Made by a program: the position numbers and the translations under genes | Part shown: positions 54,012-62,888 of the stretch, piece after piece | Layout of the letters: every line of letters starts with the position of its first letter | Position numbering within the stretch: the first letter of the stretch is position 1 | Assembly: GCA_039917935.1 (NCBI GenBank) | Contig: JBDSIM010000247.1 | Location: 1-64,000 of the forward strand | Source: Chryseosolibacter sp039917935 | GTDB taxonomy: Bacteria > Bacteroidota > Bacteroidia > Cytophagales > Cyclobacteriaceae | Direction: 5' to 3' | DNA length: 64,000 nt | The notes under the pieces: model-generated | Seen by the model: only the letters and a program-made list of their open reading frames with translations | Database searches by the model: none | What the model was told of the DNA's origin: nothing

Positions 54012-54044
54012 CTTGCATCTAAGAATAAAAACCTTCTATCTTTA
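54012..54044 (+). promoter_or_regulatory. Likely promoter of the Phe/Tyr leader and operon
   Basis: CTTG (54012-54015), 21 bases, then TATCTTTA (54037-54044), close to the Bacteroidota TTTG/TAnnTTTG boxes. Transcription would start near 54050, just upstream of the leader peptide. Confidence 0.4.
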
Positions 54045-54061
54045 GCGCTGGAAAAACAGAA

Positions 54062-54124
54062 ATGAAAGTCGGCAATACATTTTTTTATTTTTACTACTAC
54101 TTTAAGACCCAGGCGGGACTTTAA
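54062..54124 (+). CDS. Phe/Tyr-rich leader peptide of the aromatic operon
   Basis: A 20-residue frame (ATG 54062, TAA 54122-54124). Codons 7-14 are Phe Phe Tyr Phe Tyr Tyr Tyr Phe, eight aromatic codons in a row (54080-54103). This is the classic design of a leader peptide that senses Phe and Tyr supply by ribosome stalling. It is followed by an attenuator hairpin and then by the Phe/Tyr biosynthesis genes, so sensor and target agree. Confidence 0.85.
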   Translation: MKVGNTFFYFYYYFKTQAGL

Positions 54125-54195
54125 GAGTAGCGTGTTGTTGAAAAAAAATAACAAATGAACTCAGGAAAGTCCCGGAAAACCGGGACTTTTTTTTT
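54114..54195 (+). promoter_or_regulatory. Phe/Tyr transcription attenuator
   Basis: Two mutually exclusive structures. The antiterminator is CGGGACTTT (54114-54122) with AAAGTCCCG (54166-54174), nine base pairs. The terminator uses the same AAAGTCCC as its 5' arm. The first arm overlaps the leader stop codon. A ribosome that reaches the stop would cover it and favour termination. A ribosome stalled on the Phe/Tyr codons would leave it free and let the operon be read. Confidence 0.8.
54166..54195 (+). terminator. Rho-independent terminator of the attenuator
   Basis: AAAGTCCCGG (54166-54175), loop AAAA, CCGGGACTTT (54180-54189), a perfect 10-bp stem, with a T-run of nine (54187-54195). Confidence 0.9.
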
Positions 54196-54251
54196 ACCCA
54201 AGATTTCGGCCGGGATACGCAAGGCAGAAAAGAGGGTGCAGGAAAAATGGT

Positions 54252-55151
54252 ATGACGAAGCAAATTAAGATATCCACTAAAAAAAGTGCTAACGCAGGTA
54301 GGCCAGAACGACGCAACGGGAAATTGCGTGTAGCCATCCAGGGTATTGCCACCAGTTTTCACGAAGTAGCAGCGATGACTTATTTCGGCGACTCAACCGC
54401 CATTGAAACCGTGGAATGTCTCTCATTTCATGAATTATGTGAGAGTCTTGAAAAAGGACAATCGAACTATGCGGTCATGGCCATTGAGAATTCCATCGCT
54501 GGCAGTATTCTTCCTAATTATTTCCTGCTTCAGAGTTATCACTTCAGTATCATTGGAGAATTATACCTGCCCATCCACATGCACTTACTGGCATTGCCCG
54601 GCGTGAAACGCGAGGATATCAAATGTATTGAATCTCACCCAATGGCTATACGCCAATGTTCTGAGTTCATTAATTCCCTGACGGGCGTGCAGGTTCGTGA
54701 GAGCGATGATACAGCCTTATCGGCTAAACGCGTTAAAGAATTAATGTTGAAGGATACGGCCGCCATTGCCAATGAATTCGCCGCAAAAAAGTATGGTCTG
54801 GCAATACTGGAGAAAAGAATTGAAACCCATAAGAAGAATTTTACACGCTTTCTGGTGCTCTCCAAAAGAGCCAATGGCAGCATCGAAAGCAACAAAGCCT
54901 CCCTCAGTTTTGAGGTGGCCAATGAGGTGGGTAGCCTCGCAGAAACCCTCATGACTTTTAAGACCTATAATATTAATCTGACTAAAATTCAGTCTATTCC
55001 AATCATCGGAAAGCCAAGTGAATACTCTATTCACATCGATGTGGAATGGAAAAAACGAAAAAATTATGATGAGGCGATGCACGAGGTGCTGAGGAAGGTT
55101 AGAAACCTCAACATCCTGGGAGAATATAAGAAGGGGAAGATAGAGTATTAA
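54252..55151 (+). CDS. pheA: Prephenate dehydratase
   Basis: A 299-residue enzyme converting prephenate to phenylpyruvate, the branch to phenylalanine. The catalytic domain shows AIENSIAGSILPNYFLL and the NFTRFLVLSK motif containing the key Thr-Arg-Phe. The C-terminal ACT domain (from about 215; LSFEVANEVGSLAETLMTF, then TKIQSIPI) should bind Phe for feedback inhibition, although its second motif departs from the usual ESRP. There is no chorismate mutase domain here. That activity is in the DAHP synthase fusion downstream. First structural gene of the operon. Confidence 0.93.
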   Translation: MTKQIKISTKKSANAGRPERRNGKLRVAIQGIATSFHEVAAMTYFGDSTAIETVECLSFHELCESLEKGQSNYAVMAIENSIAGSILPNYFLLQSYHFSIIGELYLPIHMHLLALPGVKREDIKCIESHPMAIRQCSEFINSLTGVQVRESDDTALSAKRVKELMLKDTAAIANEFAAKKYGLAILEKRIETHKKNFTRFLVLSKRANGSIESNKASLSFEVANEVGSLAETLMTFKTYNINLTKIQSIPIIGKPSEYSIHIDVEWKKRKNYDEAMHEVLRKVRNLNILGEYKKGKIEY

Positions 55152-55179
55152 GCATGGTAAGTTCCAAATTTCAGGTTCA

Positions 55180-56391
55180 ATGATAAAGACAGCTAACAGG
55201 ATCGCCAATGTGGAGGAATACTACTTCAGCAGGAAGCTAGCGGAAGTGCGGACCCTTGATACACCCGAACTACGGGTGATTAATCTGGGCATCGGCAGCC
55301 CCGACCAGGCACCTTCGCCAAATGCTATTCATGCCCTTACCGTGTCAGCAAAGAATCCGGAAAATCACGGCTACCAGAATTATAAGGGTATCCCGGCCTT
55401 TAGAAAAGCCATTGCGGAATTTTATCAAAATATTTACCAGGCAAAACTTGATCCTGAAACAATGATCCTTCCCCTGATGGGATCAAAGGAGGGTATCATG
55501 CATATTTCCATGGCCTTTGTAAATGAAGGTGAAGAAGTACTGATTCCAAATCCTGGCTACCCTACCTACTCTTCCGTTGCCAGCCTGGTAGGGGCCAGGT
55601 TGAGACCTTACGATTTAAAAGAAGAACTGAACTGGGGAATTGACATTGAAGCACTGAAACGAAACGATCTGTCAAAAGTAAAATTGATGTGGATTAACTT
55701 TCCACACATGCCCACTGGCCGCACTGCTACGAGGGAGGAGCTGAAGGCGCTAATTAACCTGGCAAGACAAAACCAATTCCTGATCGTAAACGATAATCCT
55801 TACAGCATGATTTTGAACGATCAGCCCTTAAGTTTGCTGTCAGTTGAGGGTGCTGAAGATGTCGCCCTTGAACTCAACTCGCTTTCAAAATCGCATAATA
55901 TGGCCGGGTGGCGATTAGGCTGGGTAGCGGGAAAAAAAGAATACATCGACTCGGTGCTGAAAGTGAAAAGCAATATGGATTCAGGGATGTTTCTGGGACT
56001 ACAACACGCAGCCACAGAGGCATTGAATAACAACGGAAAGGAATGGTTCTCGGAATTGAATAAAATGTACGCTTCCCGTAAGGAGGTCGCAGAAAATCTT
56101 CTCGATATGCTGGGCTGCAGTTATTCTAAGAAGCAATCGGGTCTGTTTGTGTGGGCAAAAGCACCGGGGAATGTGAAAGACGTTGAAGTTTGGATTGATG
56201 AGATCCTTTACGGGACAAAGGTTTTTATTACGCCAGGATTTATTTTCGGTGAAGCCGGAAGAAGATTTATTCGTATTTCATTATGCTGCACCACAGAAAA
56301 ATTAACGGAGGCCCTGTCTCGTATTCAGCAGTTTAAAAGTGGATTGAGTTTAATAGGTAAGCCATCAAAAAAAGCGAGCACATTAAAATGA
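55180..56391 (+). CDS. PLP aminotransferase of the aromatic operon
   Basis: A 403-residue class I/II aminotransferase, presumably completing Phe and Tyr synthesis by transaminating phenylpyruvate and 4-hydroxyphenylpyruvate. Landmarks: VINLGIGSPDQAPSPNAI, VLIPNPGYPTYSSVASLVGA, LMWINFPHMPTGRTA, the Lys in LNSLSKSHNMAGWRLGW and FIRISLCC. It ends by overlapping the next start (ATGA, 56388-56391), so it is translationally coupled to the dehydrogenase. Aromatic specificity is inferred from the operon. Confidence 0.9.
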   Translation: MIKTANRIANVEEYYFSRKLAEVRTLDTPELRVINLGIGSPDQAPSPNAIHALTVSAKNPENHGYQNYKGIPAFRKAIAEFYQNIYQAKLDPETMILPLMGSKEGIMHISMAFVNEGEEVLIPNPGYPTYSSVASLVGARLRPYDLKEELNWGIDIEALKRNDLSKVKLMWINFPHMPTGRTATREELKALINLARQNQFLIVNDNPYSMILNDQPLSLLSVEGAEDVALELNSLSKSHNMAGWRLGWVAGKKEYIDSVLKVKSNMDSGMFLGLQHAATEALNNNGKEWFSELNKMYASRKEVAENLLDMLGCSYSKKQSGLFVWAKAPGNVKDVEVWIDEILYGTKVFITPGFIFGEAGRRFIRISLCCTTEKLTEALSRIQQFKSGLSLIGKPSKKASTLK

Positions 56392-57278
56392 AAACAGCCA
56401 TCGTAGGTTTAGGACTGATTGGGGGAAGTATGGCTATTGACTTGCGAAAGGCAGGTGTGGCAACAGAGCTCGTCGGGGTGGATAATAATAAGGCCCATGC
56501 CGGGAGGGCGGTTGACCTCGGGTTGGTCGACGAAATAGCTTCGCTGGAAGACGCCGTTTCTGATGCCGACCTGGTCATTACAGCAATCCCGGTAAATGTC
56601 ATCAAAGATGTGCTTTTCAAAGTGCTCGATAACATTGGTGAACAAGCCACTGTTATTGATACAGGATCAACCAAGTCAATGATCTGCAAAGCCATTCTAA
56701 ACCATAGGAATCGACAGCAATTTGTCGCGGCTCATCCGCTTGCGGGAACAGAGAATTCCGGTCCGGATGCAGCCTTCAGCGGTTTGTTTAAAGGGAAAAC
56801 GAATATCATTTGTGAAGAACAAAAATCATCAGCGTGGTCTTTACAAATTGCCCACCAGATATTTTCAACACTGGAAATGAGAACGATTTCCATGGATCCT
56901 GTTGAACATGATAAGCATGTAGCCTACGTTTCGCACCTGTCACACGTCAGCGCCTTTTTACTGGGGCAAACCGTACTGGATATGGAAAAGGATGAAAAAA
57001 ATATTTTTAATCTTGCGGGTAGCGGTTTCGCCTCTACGGTACGTCTCGCGAAAAGTTCGCCCGATATGTGGGCGCCGATATTTGAGCAAAATGCCGAGAA
57101 CCTCAGCAAGGCGCTTTTGGAATACATCACGCATCTGCAGAAGTTTCAACATCACCTCATGAATCGCGATGTAAAGGAATTACATCGTATCATGACCAAT
57201 GCCAACCATATCCGCAAGGTGCTGGAGGGGATGGAGCCAACACAAAAACCCGTTCAATTAATAGAAAACAAAAGTTAA
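56388..57278 (+). CDS. tyrA: Prephenate dehydrogenase
   Basis: A 296-residue NAD(P)-dependent enzyme that converts prephenate to 4-hydroxyphenylpyruvate for tyrosine. It has the nucleotide site AIVGLGLIGGSMAID, the conserved HPLAGTENSGP (catalytic His) and the helical C-terminal dimer domain (HLSHVSAFLLGQTVL, FASTVRLAKSSPDMW). The acidic residue after the second strand (VGVDNNK) suggests NAD preference. There is no ACT domain. Start overlaps the aminotransferase stop. Confidence 0.92.
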   Translation: MKTAIVGLGLIGGSMAIDLRKAGVATELVGVDNNKAHAGRAVDLGLVDEIASLEDAVSDADLVITAIPVNVIKDVLFKVLDNIGEQATVIDTGSTKSMICKAILNHRNRQQFVAAHPLAGTENSGPDAAFSGLFKGKTNIICEEQKSSAWSLQIAHQIFSTLEMRTISMDPVEHDKHVAYVSHLSHVSAFLLGQTVLDMEKDEKNIFNLAGSGFASTVRLAKSSPDMWAPIFEQNAENLSKALLEYITHLQKFQHHLMNRDVKELHRIMTNANHIRKVLEGMEPTQKPVQLIENKS

Positions 57279-57303
57279 AACCTGAACAAAAAATAACGTA
57301 CAT

Positions 57304-58407
57304 ATGAAAAAGGTATTGCAACACGAGTCGATTTCTACATGGTTTCCCATAGCCAGTAAACCCCTTATCATAAGCGGCCCATGCAGCGCTGAAACAGAGG
57401 AACAAATGATCGCAACTGCGAAACAAATCGCCGCAACAGGAAAGGTGCATGCACTCCGCGCGGGAATCTGGAAACCCCGCACCAGGCCTGGCCAATATGA
57501 AGGGGCTGGGGCAGAAGGTCTTAAATGGCTTATTCAGGCAAAAAAAGAAACCGGATTGCCAGTGACAACCGAAGTGGCCAATGCCGCACACGTTGACGCA
57601 TGCCTTAAAGCCGGCGTTGACATCTTATGGGTAGGCGCGCGCACCACAGTGAATCCATTTTCTGTACAGGACGTGGCTGACGCCTTGAAAGGCGTTGATA
57701 TACCTGTAATGGTAAAAAATCCTGTGAATCCTGATCTTGAATTATGGATTGGAGCCCTTGAACGTCTGAACAAAGCAGGTATCACAAAACTGGCTGCTAT
57801 TCATCGTGGATTTTCATCTTCTGAAAAAGGACCTTTTCGCAATGCCCCTATGTGGGATATGCCAATTGAATTAAAAACACGCATACCTGATCTCGATATA
57901 ATATGCGATCCAAGTCACATTGCTGGTAACCGTGAGCTAATCGCATTAATATGCCAGAAGGCGCTTGATCTTGACATGGTCGGATTGATGATAGAAAGTC
58001 ATATTAACCCGGATGCAGCCTGGAGTGATGCCAAACAACAGGTTACCCCTGCAGCACTTTCGAAAATAATTGACGGCCTGGTGGTGCGCACGGTAACATC
58101 CGACAACAAAAGTTTCAAAGATACGCTGAGTATCCTGCGTGATCAGATTGATGTGCTGGATGATGAGATCATGCAGAAGCTTTCTGCCCGTATGAAGATC
58201 AGCGAAAAAATCGGACAGTATAAAAAAGAAAATAATGTCACAATCCTTCAGGTTACGCGCTGGGAAGAAATTATTCAGACCCGCATTTCCCTGGGCAAAG
58301 CCATGGGACTCAATGAAGAATTTACCAATGATTTGTTAAAGCTTATCCACCACGAATCTATCCAGGTTCAGACAAAGGTGATGAATAAGATTGCAGAAAG
58401 GGTTTAA
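57304..58407 (+). CDS. Bifunctional DAHP synthase/chorismate mutase
   Basis: A 367-residue fusion. Residues 1-265 are a KDO8P-synthase-like DAHP synthase (type I beta): LIISGPCSAETEEQM, LRAGIWKPRTRPGQYEG, LWVGARTTVNPF, VMVKNPVNPD, CDPSHIAGNREL. Residues 275-365 are an AroQ-type chorismate mutase (LSILRDQIDVLDDEIMQKLSARMKISEKIGQYKKEN). It supplies both the first step of the shikimate pathway and prephenate, so the operon holds every step from chorismate to Phe and Tyr plus the entry reaction. It is the last biosynthetic gene in the operon. Confidence 0.93.
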   Translation: MKKVLQHESISTWFPIASKPLIISGPCSAETEEQMIATAKQIAATGKVHALRAGIWKPRTRPGQYEGAGAEGLKWLIQAKKETGLPVTTEVANAAHVDACLKAGVDILWVGARTTVNPFSVQDVADALKGVDIPVMVKNPVNPDLELWIGALERLNKAGITKLAAIHRGFSSSEKGPFRNAPMWDMPIELKTRIPDLDIICDPSHIAGNRELIALICQKALDLDMVGLMIESHINPDAAWSDAKQQVTPAALSKIIDGLVVRTVTSDNKSFKDTLSILRDQIDVLDDEIMQKLSARMKISEKIGQYKKENNVTILQVTRWEEIIQTRISLGKAMGLNEEFTNDLLKLIHHESIQVQTKVMNKIAERV

Positions 58408-58450
58408 TTATGCCAGCCGGAAATTTATTTACCCTTCTGATACAGTCAAC

Positions 58451-59374
58451 ATGAGAAATTATCTGGGTATAGAAATTGGCGGCACGAAGCTTCAAATCAT
58501 ATTAGGCAGTGATGATGCCCGGATTTTGGAACGTTTTCGATTTGTGATTGATCCTGTTGAAGGGGCAAAAGGTATTCGTAAGCAAATTAAAGACGCGCTG
58601 AGTAACATCAAACTTCATTCGGTAGGGGGAATTGGCATTGGTTTTGGCGGACCTGTTGATCATAAAACAGGTACTGTTTTTACTTCACACCAGGTTGCTG
58701 GCTGGAAAAATTTTTCCATTCAGGATTGGTTGGAGGAATTAACAGGCATCCCGGTTTGGGTTGAAAACGATGCCAATGTTGCCGCCCTTGGCGAGGCCTT
58801 GTATGGAGCAGGAAAAAATTACAGTCAGGTCTTCTATGTTACTCTGGGGAGTGGTGTAGGCGCTGGCTTCGTAATGGATAAATTTATTTATCATGGCAAC
58901 ATACAGGGTGAAGCCGAATTCGGACACATTCGCTTGGATAAACAGGGTAAGACGATTGAATCTTCCTGTTCTGGATGGGCGGTCGATGAAAAAATCCGTT
59001 CCTACGCCCGCGTCCACCCTGAAAGTTTATTAGCAGAATTAACCAGGGGAATCTCCAGCGGTGAAGCCCGGGTGCTCGCCCAGGCTATAAAAGATGATGA
59101 CAAGGCGTCGATGGATATTCTTCTGCAGACCATTGATGATTTTTCCTTTGGGCTTTCTCATGCGGTACACCTGCTGAATCCCGGAACGATCATACTAGGC
59201 GGTGGCCTGTCCTTAATAGGAGAGCCTTTCCGCAAATTAATAGAACAAAAGCTTCCGGAATATATTATGGAAGTCTTCCGTCCCGGTCCGGCAATACAAT
59301 TTTCAACCCTGAAGGAAGACGCAGTTCCAATCGGAGCATTAGCGCTGGCCATCAAAAAATTACCCGTAGCATGA
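58451..59374 (+). CDS. ROK-family protein without the usual zinc motif
   Basis: A 307-residue ROK-family sugar-kinase-like protein. ATG 58451 (MRNYLGIEIGGTK) is chosen because it opens the ATP-binding phosphate-1 loop. Other features: GIGFGGPVD, VENDANVAALGEALYG with the catalytic Asp, YVTLGSGVGAGFVMD and GTIILGGGL. The typical ROK zinc motif (CxCGxxGCxE) is missing: at that place the sequence reads TIESSCSGWAVDE with one Cys. It overlaps the next gene by four bases and sits 43 bases after the DAHP synthase, an unexpected location. Confidence 0.85.
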   Translation: MRNYLGIEIGGTKLQIILGSDDARILERFRFVIDPVEGAKGIRKQIKDALSNIKLHSVGGIGIGFGGPVDHKTGTVFTSHQVAGWKNFSIQDWLEELTGIPVWVENDANVAALGEALYGAGKNYSQVFYVTLGSGVGAGFVMDKFIYHGNIQGEAEFGHIRLDKQGKTIESSCSGWAVDEKIRSYARVHPESLLAELTRGISSGEARVLAQAIKDDDKASMDILLQTIDDFSFGLSHAVHLLNPGTIILGGGLSLIGEPFRKLIEQKLPEYIMEVFRPGPAIQFSTLKEDAVPIGALALAIKKLPVA

Positions 59375-59943
59375 ACAATTTTTTAACCGATTATATAGCA
59401 AAACAAAAACAAACACTGGATACCATACCCTTGGACAAGGTGGCTGAAATTATCCGGTTGTTTAAAAAGGCACTCGATAACAATAAGCAAATATTTGTTT
59501 TTGGAAATGGAGGAAGTGCAGCCAATGCATCGCATTTCATTACTGATCTGGGAAAAGGTTCCTCCGATAAAACGCATAGAAGATTCCGGTGTTTATCACT
59601 CAATGATAATACCGCATGGATGACCGCTCTGGGCAATGATTATTCCTATGATGAGGTGTTTGTCCGGCAGCTTATGAATTATGGTAATGCAGGTGATATC
59701 GTTTTCATGATGAGCGTTAGCGGTAACTCGCCAAACCTGATACGTGCTGCTTCCTGGGCTAAAGAAAATAATGTGCATGTGATTGCCCTGGTCGGATCAA
59801 AAAAAGGAAAGCTGGCGGAAATGGCAAATACCCCCTTGGTGGTAAATGATGGGCATTATGGAAGGGTGGAGGATGCCCACATGGGAATTTGTCACATGAT
59901 CGCTTATGCCTTCATGGATTTACCCGATCTTCAGAAAAATTAA
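59371..59943 (+). CDS. SIS-domain isomerase (GmhA-like)
   Basis: A 190-residue SIS-domain protein like sedoheptulose-7-phosphate isomerase: IFVFGNGGSAANASHFITDLGKG, then ALGNDYSYDEVFVRQL, FMMSVSGNSPNL and the final helix YGRVEDAHMGICHMIAYAF. The start overlaps the ROK stop (ATGA), so the two should be co-translated. Together they could make and phosphorylate heptose or a related sugar, perhaps for surface polysaccharide. This gene ends the operon. Confidence 0.9.
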   Translation: MNNFLTDYIAKQKQTLDTIPLDKVAEIIRLFKKALDNNKQIFVFGNGGSAANASHFITDLGKGSSDKTHRRFRCLSLNDNTAWMTALGNDYSYDEVFVRQLMNYGNAGDIVFMMSVSGNSPNLIRAASWAKENNVHVIALVGSKKGKLAEMANTPLVVNDGHYGRVEDAHMGICHMIAYAFMDLPDLQKN

Positions 59944-59979
59944 TGATCGGATTATGGCCCGAAAAGAAAGATTGGCATC

Positions 59980-61086
59980 TCATTTTTTATTATCGTTATT
60001 TAGTTGCGAAACTACTATGTTTGAGACGCTATCATTCATTTCATTTTTGACCACTAGCGATTGCGTTGGAAAGGCAAAAACTATTTTTTGTTTTTCGAAT
60101 TCTTCATATATCCGGAAGTTGATATTTTGCTGAATATCCATATAGATATTAAAATCTGCGTTTAACACAAAGTACACTACCTCAAACCGTAAACTCCAGT
60201 CTTTGTAGGCAGAAAAATGGGCACGGTCAAAAGTAATGATGTCCTGCTCCTCAACGATTGACTTTAAGAGGGGGGGGATTTTCTTTAATGTTTCAAGGGT
60301 TGTTCGATATTCCACATCAATGGTAAAAACGATCCTGCGACTGGTCATTCGTTTATAGTTGTGAATGCGAGATCCCGTAAGATTTGAATTCCCAATAATA
60401 ATTTGTTCCCCGCCTAAACTTCTTAGCCGGGTGGTCTTTATCCCGACGTATTCTATGGTACCCATCTTGTCGTCAAAAATAATAAAGTCTCCAGCCTCAA
60501 ACGGCCTGTCAAAGATAATGACGAAGTAATTAAATAGATCTCCTAAGATATTCTGTGCCGCCAGGGCTATCGCAATACCTCCTATTCCGAGTCCCGTAAT
60601 AATGGGTGTCACTTCATAGCCCCAATTGCTTAAAAGAACAACAAGCCCCACAATCCAAATAAATATGTTGATTATCATGATGAGGCCACCCAACTGTTTG
60701 ATCTTTTCTTCACCATGCTCGCGCCTTCTTACCCCCGATTTCAAAAGAAGCATAACAATAGAAGAAACCAGACGTAAGACAAAATAGGTTATTAAGATAG
60801 ACGTTGTGATTTGTACCACACGTTCTGTACGGGTCGAAAGATCAAGAAGATGGATGCCCCAGTAAACGATAACCCACTGAATAATGGGAATGCCAAAACG
60901 CGAGAAACTATGAACAATGTAGTCATCCCAGGTGCCAGGCGTCTTTAGAACCCATAATTGTAGTCGTTTTATGATAAATCTTTTGAAGGCCAGAACCAGA
61001 AGGATACCAAAGACAATGATTGATAGGGCAATCAAATATTCCCGTACTGTATTGTTGTAATAAACCTGATCAAGAATATCCTTCAT
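59980..61086 (-). CDS. MscS-type mechanosensitive channel
   Basis: A 368-residue membrane protein with four or five N-terminal helices and the MscS pore region (ITGLGIGGIAIALAAQNILGDLFNYFVIIFDRPFEAGD), then the beta domain (IEYVGIKTTRLRSLGGEQIIIGNS) and a C-terminal alpha/beta domain. It would open under osmotic downshock. It is convergent with the aromatic operon and separated from it by about 35 bases. Confidence 0.92.
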   Translation of the reverse strand: MKDILDQVYYNNTVREYLIALSIIVFGILLVLAFKRFIIKRLQLWVLKTPGTWDDYIVHSFSRFGIPIIQWVIVYWGIHLLDLSTRTERVVQITTSILITYFVLRLVSSIVMLLLKSGVRRREHGEEKIKQLGGLIMIINIFIWIVGLVVLLSNWGYEVTPIITGLGIGGIAIALAAQNILGDLFNYFVIIFDRPFEAGDFIIFDDKMGTIEYVGIKTTRLRSLGGEQIIIGNSNLTGSRIHNYKRMTSRRIVFTIDVEYRTTLETLKKIPPLLKSIVEEQDIITFDRAHFSAYKDWSLRFEVVYFVLNADFNIYMDIQQNINFRIYEEFEKQKIVFAFPTQSLVVKNEMNDSVSNIVVSQLNNDNKK

Positions 61087-61217
61087 GTTGTAAATATTGA
61101 CTTTATTAAGAATAACAACCCCGTGGCAAAGGTTGGAATTTTATTTGCTTAAACTCATAGAAATTTACCAAATGCTGGATATTAAAGTTAGTTTAATACC
61201 AGATAACCCCATAAATC

Positions 61218-62052
61218 ATGAAAAACCTTCCCTGGAAAAAAATTGCCCTTGGCACGGGGTTAATGGGGATTGCTTTAGCTGGCATTTTTTACTTTGCCAG
61301 TTCTCCTGGGAAGAAACCCATTATCGTTTTAATAAATCCGGCCTTTGGGGAATATATTTCATCTTATACCGCTGGAGTTCTTCCCTCTGCTTCTCCGTTA
61401 AGATATAGTGTTCTCGCGTGATGTGGTTGATTCTGCCGACGTGGGGCAAACAAATTCAATTAAGTTATTTGACTTCTCACCTTCCATACAAGGTAAAATA
61501 ATTTGGATCGACAAGCGTACCGTCGAATTCAAACCTGAAAACAGATTGACATCCGGAAAGCGATATGAAGCGAGATTTATGCTTTCAAGATTGTTCAATA
61601 ACCTTCCCAAAGAACTGGCCACCTTTGAGTATTCCTTTCAGATTACGCCACAGAATTTTGAGGTATATATCCAAAACATAAAATCTTACTTAAAAGCGCA
61701 CTTAAAAAAACAAAAGATAGAAGGGGTCTTAAATACAGCAGACTATGCTGAGCTCCGTTTGGTAGAAAAGACAGTAGACGCAGTTCAGGAAGGCAAAACA
61801 CTCAGGGTCACATGGACCCATACAGGGGATGGTTTGCACCATGGGTTTACGGTGGAAGATGTGATGAAAAATGATGCGGCAGGAAAAATAAACATCACGG
61901 TAAATGGCCAGGCATTCGGAATAGATCGGATAGAAAATGAAGTAGTTGATATACCTTCAATCGATGACTTCAAACTCATAAACACCAGGGTAGTTGAAAC
62001 CCCAAACCAACATCTTGTTCTACAATTTTCTGACCCATTAAAGGAAAATTAA
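61218..62052 (+). pseudogene. Alpha-2-macroglobulin N-terminal remnant
   Basis: The start of a bacterial alpha-2-macroglobulin (protease-trap lipoprotein or membrane protein). It begins with a membrane anchor (KIALGTGLMGIALAGIFYFAS), then NPAFGEYISSYTAGV, and shifts frame near 61395 into RDVVDSADVGQTNSIKLFDFSPS. It goes on to FEYSFQITPQNFEVYIQNI and ends at TAA 62050-62052 after QFSDPLKEN. Intact proteins are about 1700-1900 residues, so most of it, including the bait and thioester region, is missing. The downstream frame continues straight into a penicillin-binding protein tail. Confidence 0.75.
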
Positions 62053-62877
62053 AACCCTACCGGCTTTTGTTACGGTTGGGCTATCGGCCTCACACCGGAT
62101 TACGCAGTAGGTGTTTGGATAGGGAATGCAGATAGGGAAGGCAGGCCTGGGCTGACAGGAACAAGCTCAGCGGCGCCTGTATTGTTTGATATTTTTTCAT
62201 TACTGAAGGGAGGAAGTTGGTTTGAAAAACCGAAATCCGAAATGCATCAAGTATTAACGTGCCGCGAAAGCGGCCACCGGTCATCTGATCTTTGTGGAAA
62301 GGTTGATACTGTGTTAATAACGAAAAGGGGGTTGCAGTCAACGATTTGTTCTAATCATAAAACCATTCACCTTTCAACGGATCTGAAATATCAGCTTCAC
62401 AGCGCTTGTTCTGATCTTAACTCCATGGCGCATGTCAACTGGTTTGTGCTTCCACCTGTACAGGAATATTATTATAAGGCGAAAAATATTTCCTATAAAA
62501 CCCTTCCTCCTTTTCACAGGGATTGTGAAAACCCTTCCTCCCTGCAGGCAATGGATCTAGTCTATCCAAAACGGAACGCACGTTTATTTATCCCCCGGGG
62601 TTTTGATGGAAAGCCAGGAAGTTCAATATTTGAACTGGCCCACAGAAATGAAAATGTTGCCGAATTCTGGCATTTAGATGGTGTTTATATTGGAAGTACC
62701 AAACGGGTTCATAAACTGCTCATCAATCCACCTGAGGGCGCCCATGTCCTGACCCTTATAGATGCGTCTGGCCAATCTCTGAAAGAGCATTTTACCGTCA
62801 TTTCAACCATGGAAAGGTCAAAATGCTTTAAAATACAGGATTCTTTCTTATATTCGGGTTATATTTTTCAAACCTGA
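62053..62877 (+). pseudogene. pbpC: Penicillin-binding protein 1C C-terminal remnant
   Basis: The last part of penicillin-binding protein 1C: the end of the transpeptidase domain (WAIGLTPDYAVGVWIGNADREGRPGLTG) and the C-terminal PBP1C domain (VLTCRESGHRSSDLCG, LQSTICSNHKTIHL, NWFVLPPVQEYYY, VYIGSTKRVHKLLI). The glycosyltransferase domain and the catalytic Ser are gone. It is in the same frame as the alpha-2-macroglobulin fragment. The two genes are neighbours in many bacteria, so an internal deletion has joined them. Confidence 0.78.
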
Positions 62878-62888
62878 CCCGTAGTGCC

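Noticed and set aside
57279..57303. A second leader or attenuator before the DAHP synthase gene
   Set aside because: Only 25 bases separate it from tyrA and no hairpin or leader frame fits.
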